Source of the DNA: Polyporus tsugae
Lineage: Eukaryota > Basidiomycota > Agaricomycetes > Polyporales > Polyporaceae
Assembly: GCA_024305745.1 (NCBI GenBank)
Contig: JAHRBS010000010.1
Span: 1,061,501 to 1,125,500, forward strand
Direction of reading: 5' to 3'
DNA length: 64,000 nt
Under the pieces are notes generated by a model. It was not told the DNA's origin. It saw only the letters and a list, made by a program, of their open reading frames with translations, and did not search any database. Positions 1 through 10,268 of the stretch are shown here, in pieces. Each line of letters begins with the position of its first letter. Position 1 is the stretch's first letter. The position numbers and the translations under genes are program-made.

Positions 1-1223
1 CAGCACAGTTTTTATCAAAGAAAACCCTGAAGGGCGCCCATACCTCTCGGTCCGTAGCCAGCGTCGTGGGGAACATCGCGGGTACACCAAGCGCCTCGAG
101 CGCCGCCTGCTGTTTGGTCACCAGGCCGTCCCACGCAGGCAGCACTCGTTGGCGATCGAACTTTTGAAGCTCTGCGCGGAACGACTCGGTCATCGCCTGC
201 CACACGAAGCCGCATAATCAGCACTGAACATCAGAACGGCAGAGAGGTGGAAGGGCCTAGGCGAACATCGGCTTCATATTGTGTAAGGCCTGCCCCAATA
301 ATGCCGGCCCTGCGTTTGCGTGCAAGACGCTGTGTTAGCGAGCATCCAAATTTCGAAGTCTCGTGTCGAGAGGGGGGCGTGTGGTGTAGCGCAGGCGAAA
401 TAGCCCCGATGCACGTCCGACTGTAACGACCGCGACAACACTCACTTGGTGCGTGCCGCTTGGACCCTCTCCTCGTGCTTCTTCTGGATCTCTCGCCGCT
501 CGCGCCAGAGCTGGCGCTCTAAGTCGGCCTGTTCGGACCTCATCTAGCCACGGTGCGAGGTCGCCCACTGATCAGCGAATCTGACTTCGGTCCGCGATCA
601 TCGTCCGACTCACAGCTGCCAACGTTTTCAGAAAGTCTGGGTCCTCGGAAAGCCGCGCGAGGTGGGGCAGTGATTGCTGGAATGTGCACGCCCGCAAAAC
701 CTCCGGCGGCGTGTGGGGTACTCGCGGATGCATGTCATCCCCATTCGACGCTGTCGCGTCTAGACCGGTATTTTGCGACTGGTCGGATGCAGGGGGGACG
801 AATCCCGGCGTTATGACTGTGCGTGTTGCATGTGAGCGACTAGGGCCCGCTACCGCATTGAAGGCAGTAGAAGACTGCAACTGCGAAAGCAATGATGCGA
901 CCGAGGGTGCATTCGAGGACGATCCGGTTCCGGAGTTCGCGAGTGCATGATTATCGGCGTGCGAGTCATGATACGGGTCTTCATGTGTATTCCTTGCAAT
1001 GCCAGGTCCTGTGTTGGCAGCGGTGTTGCCGTCAACCGATCCACTGGATGTATGCGCTTCGGTAGCCACATTGGTTCCATCTGGGTTGACAACCTTTTGC
1101 CAAACATCCGACGATTTTAGCTGATCAAGCAGTGCTTGAATAGCTGAAGTATCCTGTGAAGCAACACTTAAACATTGGGAAAGGATCGTGAGTGAATTGA
1201 CCTACGTTGATGTTGACTGACAT
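1..1223 (-). CDS. Conserved hypothetical protein, N-terminal part (cut by window edge)
   Basis: I do not recognise this protein. The first coding exon (1223-1206) encodes only MSVNIN. It is followed by a 52-nt intron (donor GTAGGT, acceptor CACAG) and a long exon starting at 1153. The N-terminal half is Ser/Thr/Asn-rich and probably disordered. Near position 600 it becomes ordered (SLPHLARLSEDPDFLKTLAA). It continues, after a probable short intron around 553-595, into a highly charged helix (EQADLERQLWRERREIQKKH) that looks like a coiled coil. A last exon at about 1-208 (FDRQRVLPAWDGLVTKQQA) runs off the window. The splice joining the coiled-coil exon (ending at 446 with GTGAGT) to the last exon does not keep frame with the acceptors I can see, so a small exon may lie between. 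Coding preference and clean reading frames support a real gene; function is unknown. Confidence 0.6.
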
Positions 1224-3898
1224 GGCTGCGGTCACGGTGGTGGCAAAACCGCCACGCAATCAGCGTGATCGAAACTGTGACACCGTCTTCACACGGAGTG
1301 ACCGTGTAGTCGGCCCGGCCTGGGCCAACGCTGTTACCTTTCCGCCGGAGTGATTTAATGTGATCAACCGAAAAACAGCCTGAAAGATCGACGCGAGATC
1401 ATCGACATCTACGACTTCTGGTACATTCTCGGTATATTGAAGAATGGATTGTGAGAATGCATCGCATAGAGTATAACGATATATGTGTTACATGGTTAAA
1501 CAGGGGTTAGAAAGTGAAGCGGTCTCAAGCATATGGGACAAGCTTGAACGCGGATCCGAATTACCCATCTTCCATTGACCACCGTTGTGCGACTCGACAC
1601 ACGCTGAAACCGCGTGTCCGAAAGACACTCATACACAGACCTTCTCGCCAGTGCGACAGCTCTAGATACTCGGGGGTTGGGTCAATTCCTCGGAGGCAAT
1701 GATCGGGGACTGGCCATCTCCACAACGCTTTTTATATAGCCCAACACGCCTTCTTGTCCCGAGTGCGCGGTGAACTTCTGACGCTGCGCAGGAAGTCAAG
1801 CATGAACCGTCAACCGAACAAGCACCAAGCATAACCGCAGGCAATTCATAACGAGGTTCGTGTGCGGTCATGGACCACACGACATCAGCACCCCGAACCC
1901 GTCAAGGCGCTGATACAGCAGGCATTCTTGTGGACATGTGTCCCGGTCGAAGAAGCAACCAGCTGCAGGTTGCAGGGCATTCATAACATCGAAGTCGAAG
2001 CCTGCGTTCTGCAGCACAATTAGAGCACGATTTCCTGAAGACACCCGGGGACGCGTTCATACCTCCAAGCCTCGAGGGTCCGGCCTGCAGGTGTTGAAGT
2101 CCTGCGCTCCCGACACGAGTGGCAGGTTGCGGGAGGTTGGTAGATGACGCCACCACGGAACTGCGGGATCTATTTGGTAGCTACTGCTTCCTAAGGGCTG
2201 TACGGAACACGCTGGATGACAGCACGCACCTTCACAAGTCATTCGCGAACCTTCCGTCCACTAGATGCTGCCACAATGTTGCAGGCCACAGGGACGATGA
2301 TCGTAGTAAACGTTGTCTGACGTTCGGTAAGACTAATAATTACATCAGTTACGTTATCCACTACTTCCGCGGAACTTTGGAGACGCCTCGACTCAAAGAT
2401 GCCGCGTCTTACACTCACCTTCTGCATCGGTGCGTTTGGCGAGCTGGATTAACAAACATGGGAGGAACGACTGGTGTGGGGAAGAGAGGCATACCCTGCA
2501 CTGCGCCGTCGCAAGCTCCGTACTGGGATCGTACTTGTGAGCTGGCGTCACAAAGTCAGGGTCTCCCAGGACCCAGGGGGGACCGTGGAGGATGGCGAGA
2601 CTGGATCTGCAGGGACCAAGTGTCGGCATTGTCGTAAAGTTGCCGCGTGCTTGGATAGCGTGGTAATCGCACCTAGGCCCGGCGGAGACAGGGCGGAAAA
2701 CGAAGGTCAATCATATCAGTGAAACCGGCGGCATTCTGGTTGAGAGGGACTCGTGAATGCACCAACGGGAGGTTGACGTTGCACCGAGCGAACGTTGACG
2801 CTGAAAAAGCAATCCATATAAAGAGGTGGTCGCCACCAGCTCTCGAGCCGCTTGAAGGGAGTTATAGCAGATGTGATCCGCACCGCTTGACATCTGAAAC
2901 ACGGCGACCAGTCTGCTCGCCTGTGCGTCAGGACTTATGTACACCGTCCCCAAACCGTCTCAGAGCCTATTTTGTTCCTCGTTTCGGGATGTGCAAGGCT
3001 GCGAGCGAAACGAGTGAGAGTCACCAATTCGGGTGATAACGCCTACCAGCTACCGCCGGGAAACCGCCAATTGGGCGTCAGGCGCAGTTGTGACTGCTCT
3101 ACGGTTCGGATGCAGGGAGAAGTTCCAGGTTCAGCTGCAGGACTTCAAGGTGACGATCGAGAGAATGAAGGGGATAAGCGTTGACGAGAATGGATGGCTT
3201 GATGTTGTGCAGCGGGCCGGAGTGGCGACGGAGGCGTGAATATGATCGGTTTCCTGTAAAGGCACGCTGATATGAGGCTGATTGGGTGCATGATTCGAGA
3301 AACGGAAACGGAACGCCTTGGACAGAACAATGGTGTTTTGGGGAGTGCGGGCCGCCTCGTGGCGCAGATGTGGAAGGCGAAGCAGGCGGCCATGGTGGGA
3401 TGTCTGATGGCGGTGATTGGAGCGGGCGCACACCCTGGAAACGAGAGCGGCAGCAACGGCTGACGCGTGCGGGTAGGCAGTGTGGAGTCCTGTGTGGAGT
3501 GCAGGAGGCCGCAGGTGCGGGCTTGGGCCGGGAACTGCGGAGGTCGGAGGTGGCGGGTGTCGCGCTCTGTCGCGACGCGGCGGGGACGAAAACGGATGAT
3601 TTGCAGACCCGGATCGCTGCCGGCGCGCGGCGGCGTGTCGAGGGGGGCTAAATGAAGGAATTTTTCGGGCGACGGCCCTGTTTCGCGTGTCTGTTGGGCC
3701 GGCAGCGGCACGTGGGAATTTAGGTCGAATTGTGGGTTGCCAACGGTGTCGCCCAGGCGCTCACCTCGCCTCTTGTCCTCATCTTCTCCCCCGTCTCCTC
3801 CTCCCACCGGCCATCCGCCTTCTGTTTCTCTTCCCCCCTCCCGCAGCTCGTCTCCTTCTTCCTTCTCTTTCTCTCTTTCTCTTCCTATCCCACTCGCC
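1224..3898. other. Intergenic region, upstream of the RGS gene
   Basis: No gene is supported in this 2.7 kb. The longest open frame (2119-2637, +) has no recognisable domain and no splice context. The stretch from about 3240 to 3660 is G-rich and CpG-rich. About 3770-3898 is a polypyrimidine tract running straight into the RGS start codon, as is common in fungal promoters and leaders. A frame ending at 3239 reads protein-like for about 40 residues but has no identifiable partner exon. Confidence 0.5.
3770..3898 (+). promoter_or_regulatory. CT-rich promoter/leader tract of the RGS gene
   Basis: A run of C and T (repeated TCTCC, TTCTC and CTTTCT blocks) directly precedes the start codon at 3899. 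Pyrimidine-rich tracts just upstream of the start are a known feature of well-expressed filamentous-fungal genes. The role here is inferred from position only. Confidence 0.4.
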
Positions 3899-6026
3899 AT
3901 GCCTCCTCCAGCGGAAGCACCCCAGGCGACTTCGTCTCATATGATGAAGACGACAAAACGCGGCAGGCCCTTCCTCAAGGTGTGTACTTCACGCACCCTC
4001 CGCCATCTTTAACTCATCGCCATTCCGATCCCTTCTAGGACACGCTGGACTTGTTTGCAACGCTCGTCGTCTCCCTGGAGCTTACTACCAACAGGCAATA
4101 CTTCCGCAGCTTCCCCAACTCCTTCACCACGTACGTGTCCCGTATATCGTCCATCTATGCGTCTCCCCTCATTCTGTACTCTTAGCGATGACGCAGCGAG
4201 AAACCTCGCGTCGCTCAAGTTCTCCCAATCAAATCGCGGACCAGATCCCCGAGAACCTTCCCGCATAGTTACGACCACAACCACGACAACCTTCTCCATG
4301 ACTCGCGATATGGCCAAGGCTATGTGCCAACAGTTCATGGATGCACGCCTCATCGAGAATGCTGCGGATCCCGGTTCCAACCTCTTCAAAGAACGCGGTG
4401 TTTATGTCCTGACGCCCAAGGGTCTTCACGTTCTAGAACGGTTCATGAGCAAGAACGGCATCAACGGGGATCACCTCGCTCGCGTCTTCTCATCCCAGCC
4501 CATCTGCATGAAACTTCTTCATCTCGAGCGACGGTCGGTCGACGACGAGATCATCGTATCCCATTCTGCCATCACTGCCCTCTTCCGTCGCTTTGTCGGT
4601 CGCCAGCCCAATTCCGCTCCCGAGTACATGGATAACATGGACGCCTTCCAGAAATACCACGAACGCTCCAAGGGTGTAGCATTGATGGACGTGTCGGAGA
4701 AGGCACTGGGTAAGAGCCCTGCCTCCCACAAGTACTGCTTTGCCGCCGTGACAGCTTTGGAGTGGCTATGCGACTTCACTTCCGTCATCGGTCGGGAGGA
4801 GGCGGCCGAGATGTGTGCGCAGTTTGTGCGGTTTGGCCTCATCAACCTCGTCTCCGACAAACGGAAGAACAACGACTCCGCCATCATCTTCACAGTCCGC
4901 GGTGCCGCGGGTGGCGCGAACTCTTCCATTTCGGTACGTCGACGCCTGTGTGGTTTCCATTGCTCTCGCCTGACTGTTCATTGTAGCAACACGGAGAGTT
5001 CCGTTGCACGGCGAAAGCGATTTACCGTGTTACCGATGAAGGTCGTCGACTGGCTCGCTGGGACATGCCGGATGGTGCTCGGCCGTCTCCGAACAGTTCG
5101 ACCGCCAACGTCTCGAGTGCAGCAAGGACGTCGGAGGACCACAGCGTAGACGCATCCACTACCGAGGGGCCCGTTTCGAACGATGCGAAGATCCATCGCC
5201 GTATCTCGATGACGGAGAAGTTGAACGCCAGCTACGACCCCGACAAGAAGGCTCACAAGGAGTCCAATACCGATCGTCTCAAATTCATCATGGAGGAGCC
5301 GCAGCTGCGCGCTCTCTTCCGAGATTTCCTGCGGAGCAACTTCTGCGAGGAGAACTTGTCCTTCTATCTGGATGTTCAGGACTTCAAGAAGTCTTTCAGC
5401 ACTACGTCCAGCGCCATTGCTGCGAACCCGGCAGGAGGTCGAGGGGGCAAAACGACCCCTGGTCAGGTGGCGATGGAGAAGCACCACGAGGCCCTCATCC
5501 AGAAAGCGTTCATCATCTATAACACGTACTTGGCACCATCCTCACAGAGCGAACTCAACATCGATCACGGTCTCCGGAACGAGCTGTCTGGTTACCTCTC
5601 CGACGTCATTCAGAGCCTGACGGGCAAGACTTTCCAGGGTCGCGTCGAGCTAGAACAGGCGAACGCCTTCAACGCGACCCAACTGCAGACGATGATTCGG
5701 TTGTACGAGCGTATCCAGACGCACGTCTTCCGTCTGATGGCCTCGGACTCTGTTCCGAAGGTGAGCACGTTCACTCTTCGACATAAGTTAGCCTTTTCTG
5801 ACGAGCTGTCCAGTTCATTAAGACCCAGAAGTTCCTCGCCCTGAAGATTAAGCTCGTCGAAGAAGACGACGGTCCGCTTGCGGACTTTCCTCTGATGAAC
5901 ACGAGTACGTCGGCACCAACGGTGCCACCAGGGCTGGATGCCACCGAAGAAGAGGTTGGAGGGGCATACGTGACAATATCACAAAGAGCAGCGATCCAGG
6001 AGCGCGCCCCAAACGAGCACCGATGA
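3899..6026 (+). CDS. Regulator of G-protein signalling with DEP domains (Sst2/FlbA/Thn1 type)
   Basis: Five exons (3899-3979, 4039-4130, 4186-4933, 4987-5760, 5814-6026), all with GT-AG introns and summed phases in frame, give 635 residues. Residues about 30-320 carry two fungal-type DEP domains (for example LFKERGVYVLTPKGLHVLERF; the second ends around SDKRKNNDSAIIFTV). The C-terminal third is an RGS domain (LKFIMEEPQLRALFRDFLRS and FCEENLSFYLDVQDF). Proteins of this family (yeast Sst2, Aspergillus FlbA, Schizophyllum Thn1) act as GTPase activators for a heterotrimeric Galpha, and the DEP domains tether them to the receptor or membrane. They control pheromone response, hyphal growth and sporulation. 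The length fits the family. An insertion rich in Gly/Lys/Thr (NPAGGRGGKTTPG) splits the RGS helices, as is common in fungal members. The start was chosen at the ATG after the CT tract because no in-frame ATG precedes it in that exon. Confidence 0.93.
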
Positions 6027-7114
6027 CGTGGCTGATTGATTCATATCCGGTCTCGGTTGGTTGGCACACTCCTATGCATCTCATCCTCGCTCTTGATATT
6101 TTATGCCCCATGTCAGACTGCAACCGTATGCTCCTACCATGCACGCACACTCATACACCTGTCATCATACTACAGTCCTCGTGGTTGTCGCATCCCGTCG
6201 TCGTCCCCTCTCTCCTAGCTACGCTCGTTTATGGCTTCGTATTGCACTGGGCGGGGTCCTCGTTCACTAATCATGTCTCGTCACCTACACTTCGCACTCA
6301 TTTCGTTACCGGGCTCGGTCCTCAGTACTTTTGCATTTTACTCTTCATCATCCACCCACATCCCCCTCATTGTCGCCGTTTGTTTGACAATTTCGTTCAC
6401 GGTCTGCGCAAACAATGTACATCTACCATACCTTAGCACCCGCGATACTAATCTGACGTCCCATTGTGCTTCAATGGCATCCTAATACCTGGTTCGTTCA
6501 TCCTCCTAGTCCGATGATTTCGCGCCTCGTGTTGGAGTTGCGTAAATATTGCCAAAGCTTGCCACTGGCTGTGTCACAAGAAGAGCGGGGCAGTCTCAGC
6601 GAGCCTCGAGCATGTCTTGGCTGCCCTGGAATTCGAATGGATTGTGATCAGATCTTGGGGCTCGGGCATCGGGATTCGGGACCTGATAAAGCAACCCCAA
6701 TTGAATAATATTGAACGCCCCACCTGCCGGCCCCGACCTGGCCACGCGGAACTTCCGAGCCCCCATGGTCGCCCCGCCAACCTGAGTAGGAGGCGGCATG
6801 CTCACTGACTTACTATATCTCAGCCTCAGCCCCTCGGAGTTCAACTCTGCGAGGGCCTGGCGGGGACTTAATACTCACATCCAAATATGGGAATTACGCC
6901 TACGTGTTCGGCCGGGCGTCAGGCTAGACTCGGACTCGGACCTTATTCCACACCGACAGTCGACGTGCCTTGGACGTGCCCGACACTAGTGCCAGTGGGG
7001 GCTTATCGAACTCGTCGTGCGACTCTCCTTCTCACGGCCACGTACACACCTCTACGCACCCTCGTCTGCTCGCTTACTCACATTCTGTGCTACGATTTGC
7101 TCTAACTTATCACT
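6027..7114. other. Intergenic, RGS 3' region and MAPR promoter
   Basis: I see no coding signal in this 1.1 kb. It should hold the 3' UTR of the RGS gene and the promoter of the MAPR gene. Short open frames on both strands lack recognisable motifs. Confidence 0.5.
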
Positions 7115-8557
7115 ATGTCTTGGATTCTGAACCCGGAAGGCGACCGCCCTCAACGTAGGCGCCCCGAGAAGCTGAAGCAGTCTCCGAAGGATGCGGATGG
7201 CAAGCCCCTTGAGCCACAAACCCCCGGCACTGCACCAGGCTCCCCTTGGACGGACTTCCCCCTCAAGGACGAGTATCCAACTGTCTCTGATCCTGTGGAC
7301 CCTGACAGACAGGTGTCCACCAAGCAAGCCAATCGCCCCTTCCTGGCGTAAGTTCAAAGCTGTGTGACTGTATCCCGTATAATGTGCCCTGCGCTGACCC
7401 GTTGCCCTCTGTGGGTGCACGTAGATACGCGAAGTACCGCGCCGAGCGTGAGGAGGCCCACCAGGAGTGGCTGAAACGGAGGAAGGAGCGTGAGGAGAAG
7501 CTTGCACGAGGCGAGGAGGTGGGGCCCGAAGAACCCGATCCCACGGAGGAGGTCGAAGTCGGCTGCCTGGGGATCCTCAAGTTCATCCTGTACGCGACCC
7601 TGTTCGTCATCCTCGCAGGCAAGTTCTTCACCGGCAGCTTCCTGTGGGAGCAGGAGCTGCCTAACTTGCGGCAGTTCATACCTGTGCGTGCTGTTGCTGT
7701 CTCTTCTGAGGACGTCCCGCTGCCCCCTTCTCTTCTCTCATATCTCCCGGGCGAGTACGCGGGCGAATGGGAGGGGGCGCGTGACGATTCTGACTTCGCA
7801 TTGTGCCTGCGCCTGGATACTGATTTGTGCTTCACGTCGTTCATGAATCCGGACACGCAGACAACTCAGCGGCTTTTCTCCGAGAGCTACCTCGCGCAGT
7901 TCGACGGCGCGGACCCCGAGAAACCTGTGTTCATCGCTGTAGGTCATCCTTGTGTCGCACCCATGCGTGTACCCGCGAAGCTCACCGTGAGTGGTCCGAT
8001 CCAGATCGACGGAGACGTGTACGATGTCAGCTCCAACCGTGCAACCTACGGCCCTGGCGGGTCTTATCATATGATGTGCGTACACGCGTCGTGCACCATG
8101 TCGATCCGTAGGCACCGGCGCTGACGGGGAGGCCTCATCATTCATTCACTCTCTACAGGGCTGGGAAGGACGCAGCGAGAGCGTACGGCACCGGCTGCTT
8201 CCAGACGCACCTCACGCACGACCTTCGCGGGTTAAGCGAGAGCGAGATGAGGGTGCGTGAAGCTGATCTTTCTTTTTCGTTTCGTTCCACTGCCACGCTC
8301 GCGCGTGCACTGCCGCGACGCGTTGCTTCGCTGTGTGTACGTGTCTGACCATCGATGGGCTGCAGGGAGTACAGCACTGGAAGAAGTTCTACACGGACTC
8401 GAAGAAGTATGCCAAGATCGGGCGTGTCTCTCACCCGTCGATCGACCCTGCGAGCCCATACCCGGAGCATTGCGATCCGAAGAAGGCCCAGGCGGCGACG
8501 GAACGCGAGCGCGAGCGCGAGGCCAGTGCGGGTGCACAAAACCACGAGGAACTCTGA
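7115..8557 (+). CDS. Membrane-anchored cytochrome b5-like haem-binding protein (MAPR/PGRMC family)
   Basis: Six exons (7115-7347, 7425-7683, 7861-7938, 8005-8075, 8159-8252, 8366-8557) give 308 residues in frame. A charged, Pro-rich N-terminus (MSWILNPEGDRPQRRR) is followed by a coiled, Glu/Arg-rich stretch. One hydrophobic segment (LGILKFILYATLFVILAG, about residues 118-135) is probably the membrane anchor. The C-terminal half is the MAPR cytochrome b5 fold: RLFSESYLAQFDG, DGDVYDVSSNRATYGPGGSY, and an AGKDAAR motif ahead of LTHDLRGL. Both tyrosines of the Y-G-P-x-G-x-Y motif are present; in animal PGRMC proteins this region binds haem through tyrosine. Family members (PGRMC1, yeast Dap1) bind haem and support cytochrome P450 and sterol metabolism at the ER. 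The stretch 7684-7860 is also open in frame but starts GTGCGT and ends CAG. I treat it as an intron because family proteins lack it. Confidence 0.85.
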
Positions 8558-8833
8558 TGCGAGGTTTCTTAGCGAGTCTCACCTCTCCCTCAGCGCGTTA
8601 TGTGATCGTAAAAATATATACAAGCTGATGTCATTAGGGACAAGTGTACCATAAGGATACCAAAGCGAAAGAGCCAGTCAGGGAGCGAATACACATGTTC
8701 TAACAGCAGAACTGCCCGCGGGCTGAATCCGGCCAGACCGTAGTCGACGCAACCAAGTCCTACAGGATCGGAGAAGACTGAAGGGTCAGCGCCATGAAAT
8801 GAAAATCGGCTCGACGCTCGATTCGCTTACCCT

Positions 8834-9389
8834 TTATGAAGGCACGAGGTGAGTGGACAGGTAGTTCTTGATGATGGGAAAGTCTGCCATCGAGGCATCG
8901 ACCATAGCAGAGTAATCCCCGTCGCGGTACTTTGCTACGACGAGGTTGCCTCTCCATGCCCGCGCCTCATCGTACGTCTGCCCTTGGATCTCACGGATGC
9001 ACTTGTTCACGGGGAACGGCATTCCGTCTCGTGAGATCACGGGGTGGAAGAGGATGTACGGCGTCGCGAACTTCTTGATCATGCCGTCAAGAGCTTCTAT
9101 GAGCTGCAGGACGCGAGCGAAAGCAACGAGTGTTCGGCGAATTAGCAGGACATCCGGCAATTAATATGAAGGAAATGAGGCGCACATGGTATCGCCATGC
9201 ATGGGAGCCGAGTTGGTCGGCGATGTAGTCCATGTACATTTCTGGGTGAGGAGCGCGTCCACAGCGGTAGGGTTCTGCGGAGCAGCCAGCCGGGAGTGAG
9301 ACGGCAGTGATCATGAGCGGGACTATGTGCGGCGGGCGGTCGTCTGCGGGGAAGACGATGGCGTCGTAGGTGGGCATGTTGGAGTTCAT
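8834..9389 (-). CDS. Small conserved basidiomycete protein of unknown function
   Basis: Two exons (9389-9186 and 9103-8834) joined by an 82-nt GT-AG intron give 157 residues. The protein starts MNSNMPTYDAIVFPADDRPP, has no signal peptide and no membrane segment, and ends in SMADFPIIKNYLSTHLVPS. Notable blocks are HPEMYMDYIADQLG, RDGMPFPVNKCIREIQGQ and AWRGNLVVAKYRD. From memory, similar short proteins with the pattern of conserved Pro, Arg and Trp residues occur in other agaricomycetes, but I cannot name a family. A TATA sequence lies about 180 bases upstream. The gene is convergent with the MAPR gene, whose stop codon lies 277 bases away. Confidence 0.75.
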
Positions 9390-9562
9390 GGCGCGGGGGT
9401 CAGCGGGGCGAGCGAAACGAATGGGAAGGGTGTATTGTACACGCAAAGGAAAGCGAAAAAAGGAAACGGAAATGGAACGAAAAATATCTATGCAGGGGGG
9501 AACTGCTGGGAGCTGTAGCTTACCGTGTCTGGGGAGGGTCTGGAAAGCAGGAAGACCACGAA

Positions 9563-9572
9563 CTTATATACG
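9563..9572 (-). promoter_or_regulatory. TATA box of the small unknown gene
   Basis: On the minus strand the sequence reads CGTATATAAG, about 180 bases ahead of the start codon at 9389. Its position and sequence fit a TATA element with a long leader. The leader may itself contain an intron, since GTAAGC follows about 40 bases downstream of the TATA. Confidence 0.45.
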
Positions 9573-10268
9573 CGAACGGTCCATTGTGCGGCCGGGAAAA
9601 GGATATTTTGTCGACCTGATGAATAGTTGGTGATTCGAGAGAGACCCGAGCGGCAGAAGCCAGGGCCATGGTGACGGAGTGCAGTCCCCCTCACGAGGCG
9701 GCCGCATGCACGATCGCGGAAAAACGGGTGTAAAGAACTAATGGATGGGATTCAGACGAATTGATCATGACGAAGGGCGAGACATCCGGGAGGTCGAGGG
9801 CGTGGCGGGAGGGCTTGGGCTGCGTACGGAAACGGTGAGAGAGTCTAGAGAAAACGCAGCACTGTTTCCTAGTGAGACGCGAAGCCATTACACACAAAGG
9901 GTTCTTAGCGGGCATAGTGGGGCATCAGCGGGGCATCCTGCGCATGGCGGCGTACGAGTGAGTGCAGTGCGAGCTCGAGCAGCCTTGAGGCCTTGAGGCT
10001 CAGAGTCATGACTTCCACTTGAGGTGTCACGGATGCGAGCCGTGGGAAGACGTGACGTCGCGCGGCCAGGCCTGTCACGGCAATAATGCTGGTTTGGATC
10101 TTGGCTGAGACTGGTGTGCCCTGGGTGTGCCACTCTGCGACTCGGACGGCCTGCAGCATACAGCGAGTCTGTGCCTCGTTCTCGTCCCGTTAAACCACCT
10201 CCAAGTCTCCACCTTCCCGGGACGCATTGCGCAGCCACGCCCGGCACAAACCCGCCTCCTGTCTCCCG
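9573..10268. other. Intergenic between divergent genes (small unknown protein and Nup160)
   Basis: The genes at 9389 (-) and 10269 (+) point away from each other across about 880 bases. No additional gene is visible. The region must contain both promoters; apart from the minus-strand TATA I see no clear element. Confidence 0.5.

Noticed and set aside
2119..2637. 172-codon open frame on the plus strand
   Set aside because: No domain, unusual composition, no splice context and no promoter; probably chance.
3145..3900. 251-codon minus-strand frame opposite the RGS promoter
   Set aside because: Its Glu/Arg/Gly-rich N-terminus is the antisense of the CT-rich leader tract of the RGS gene.
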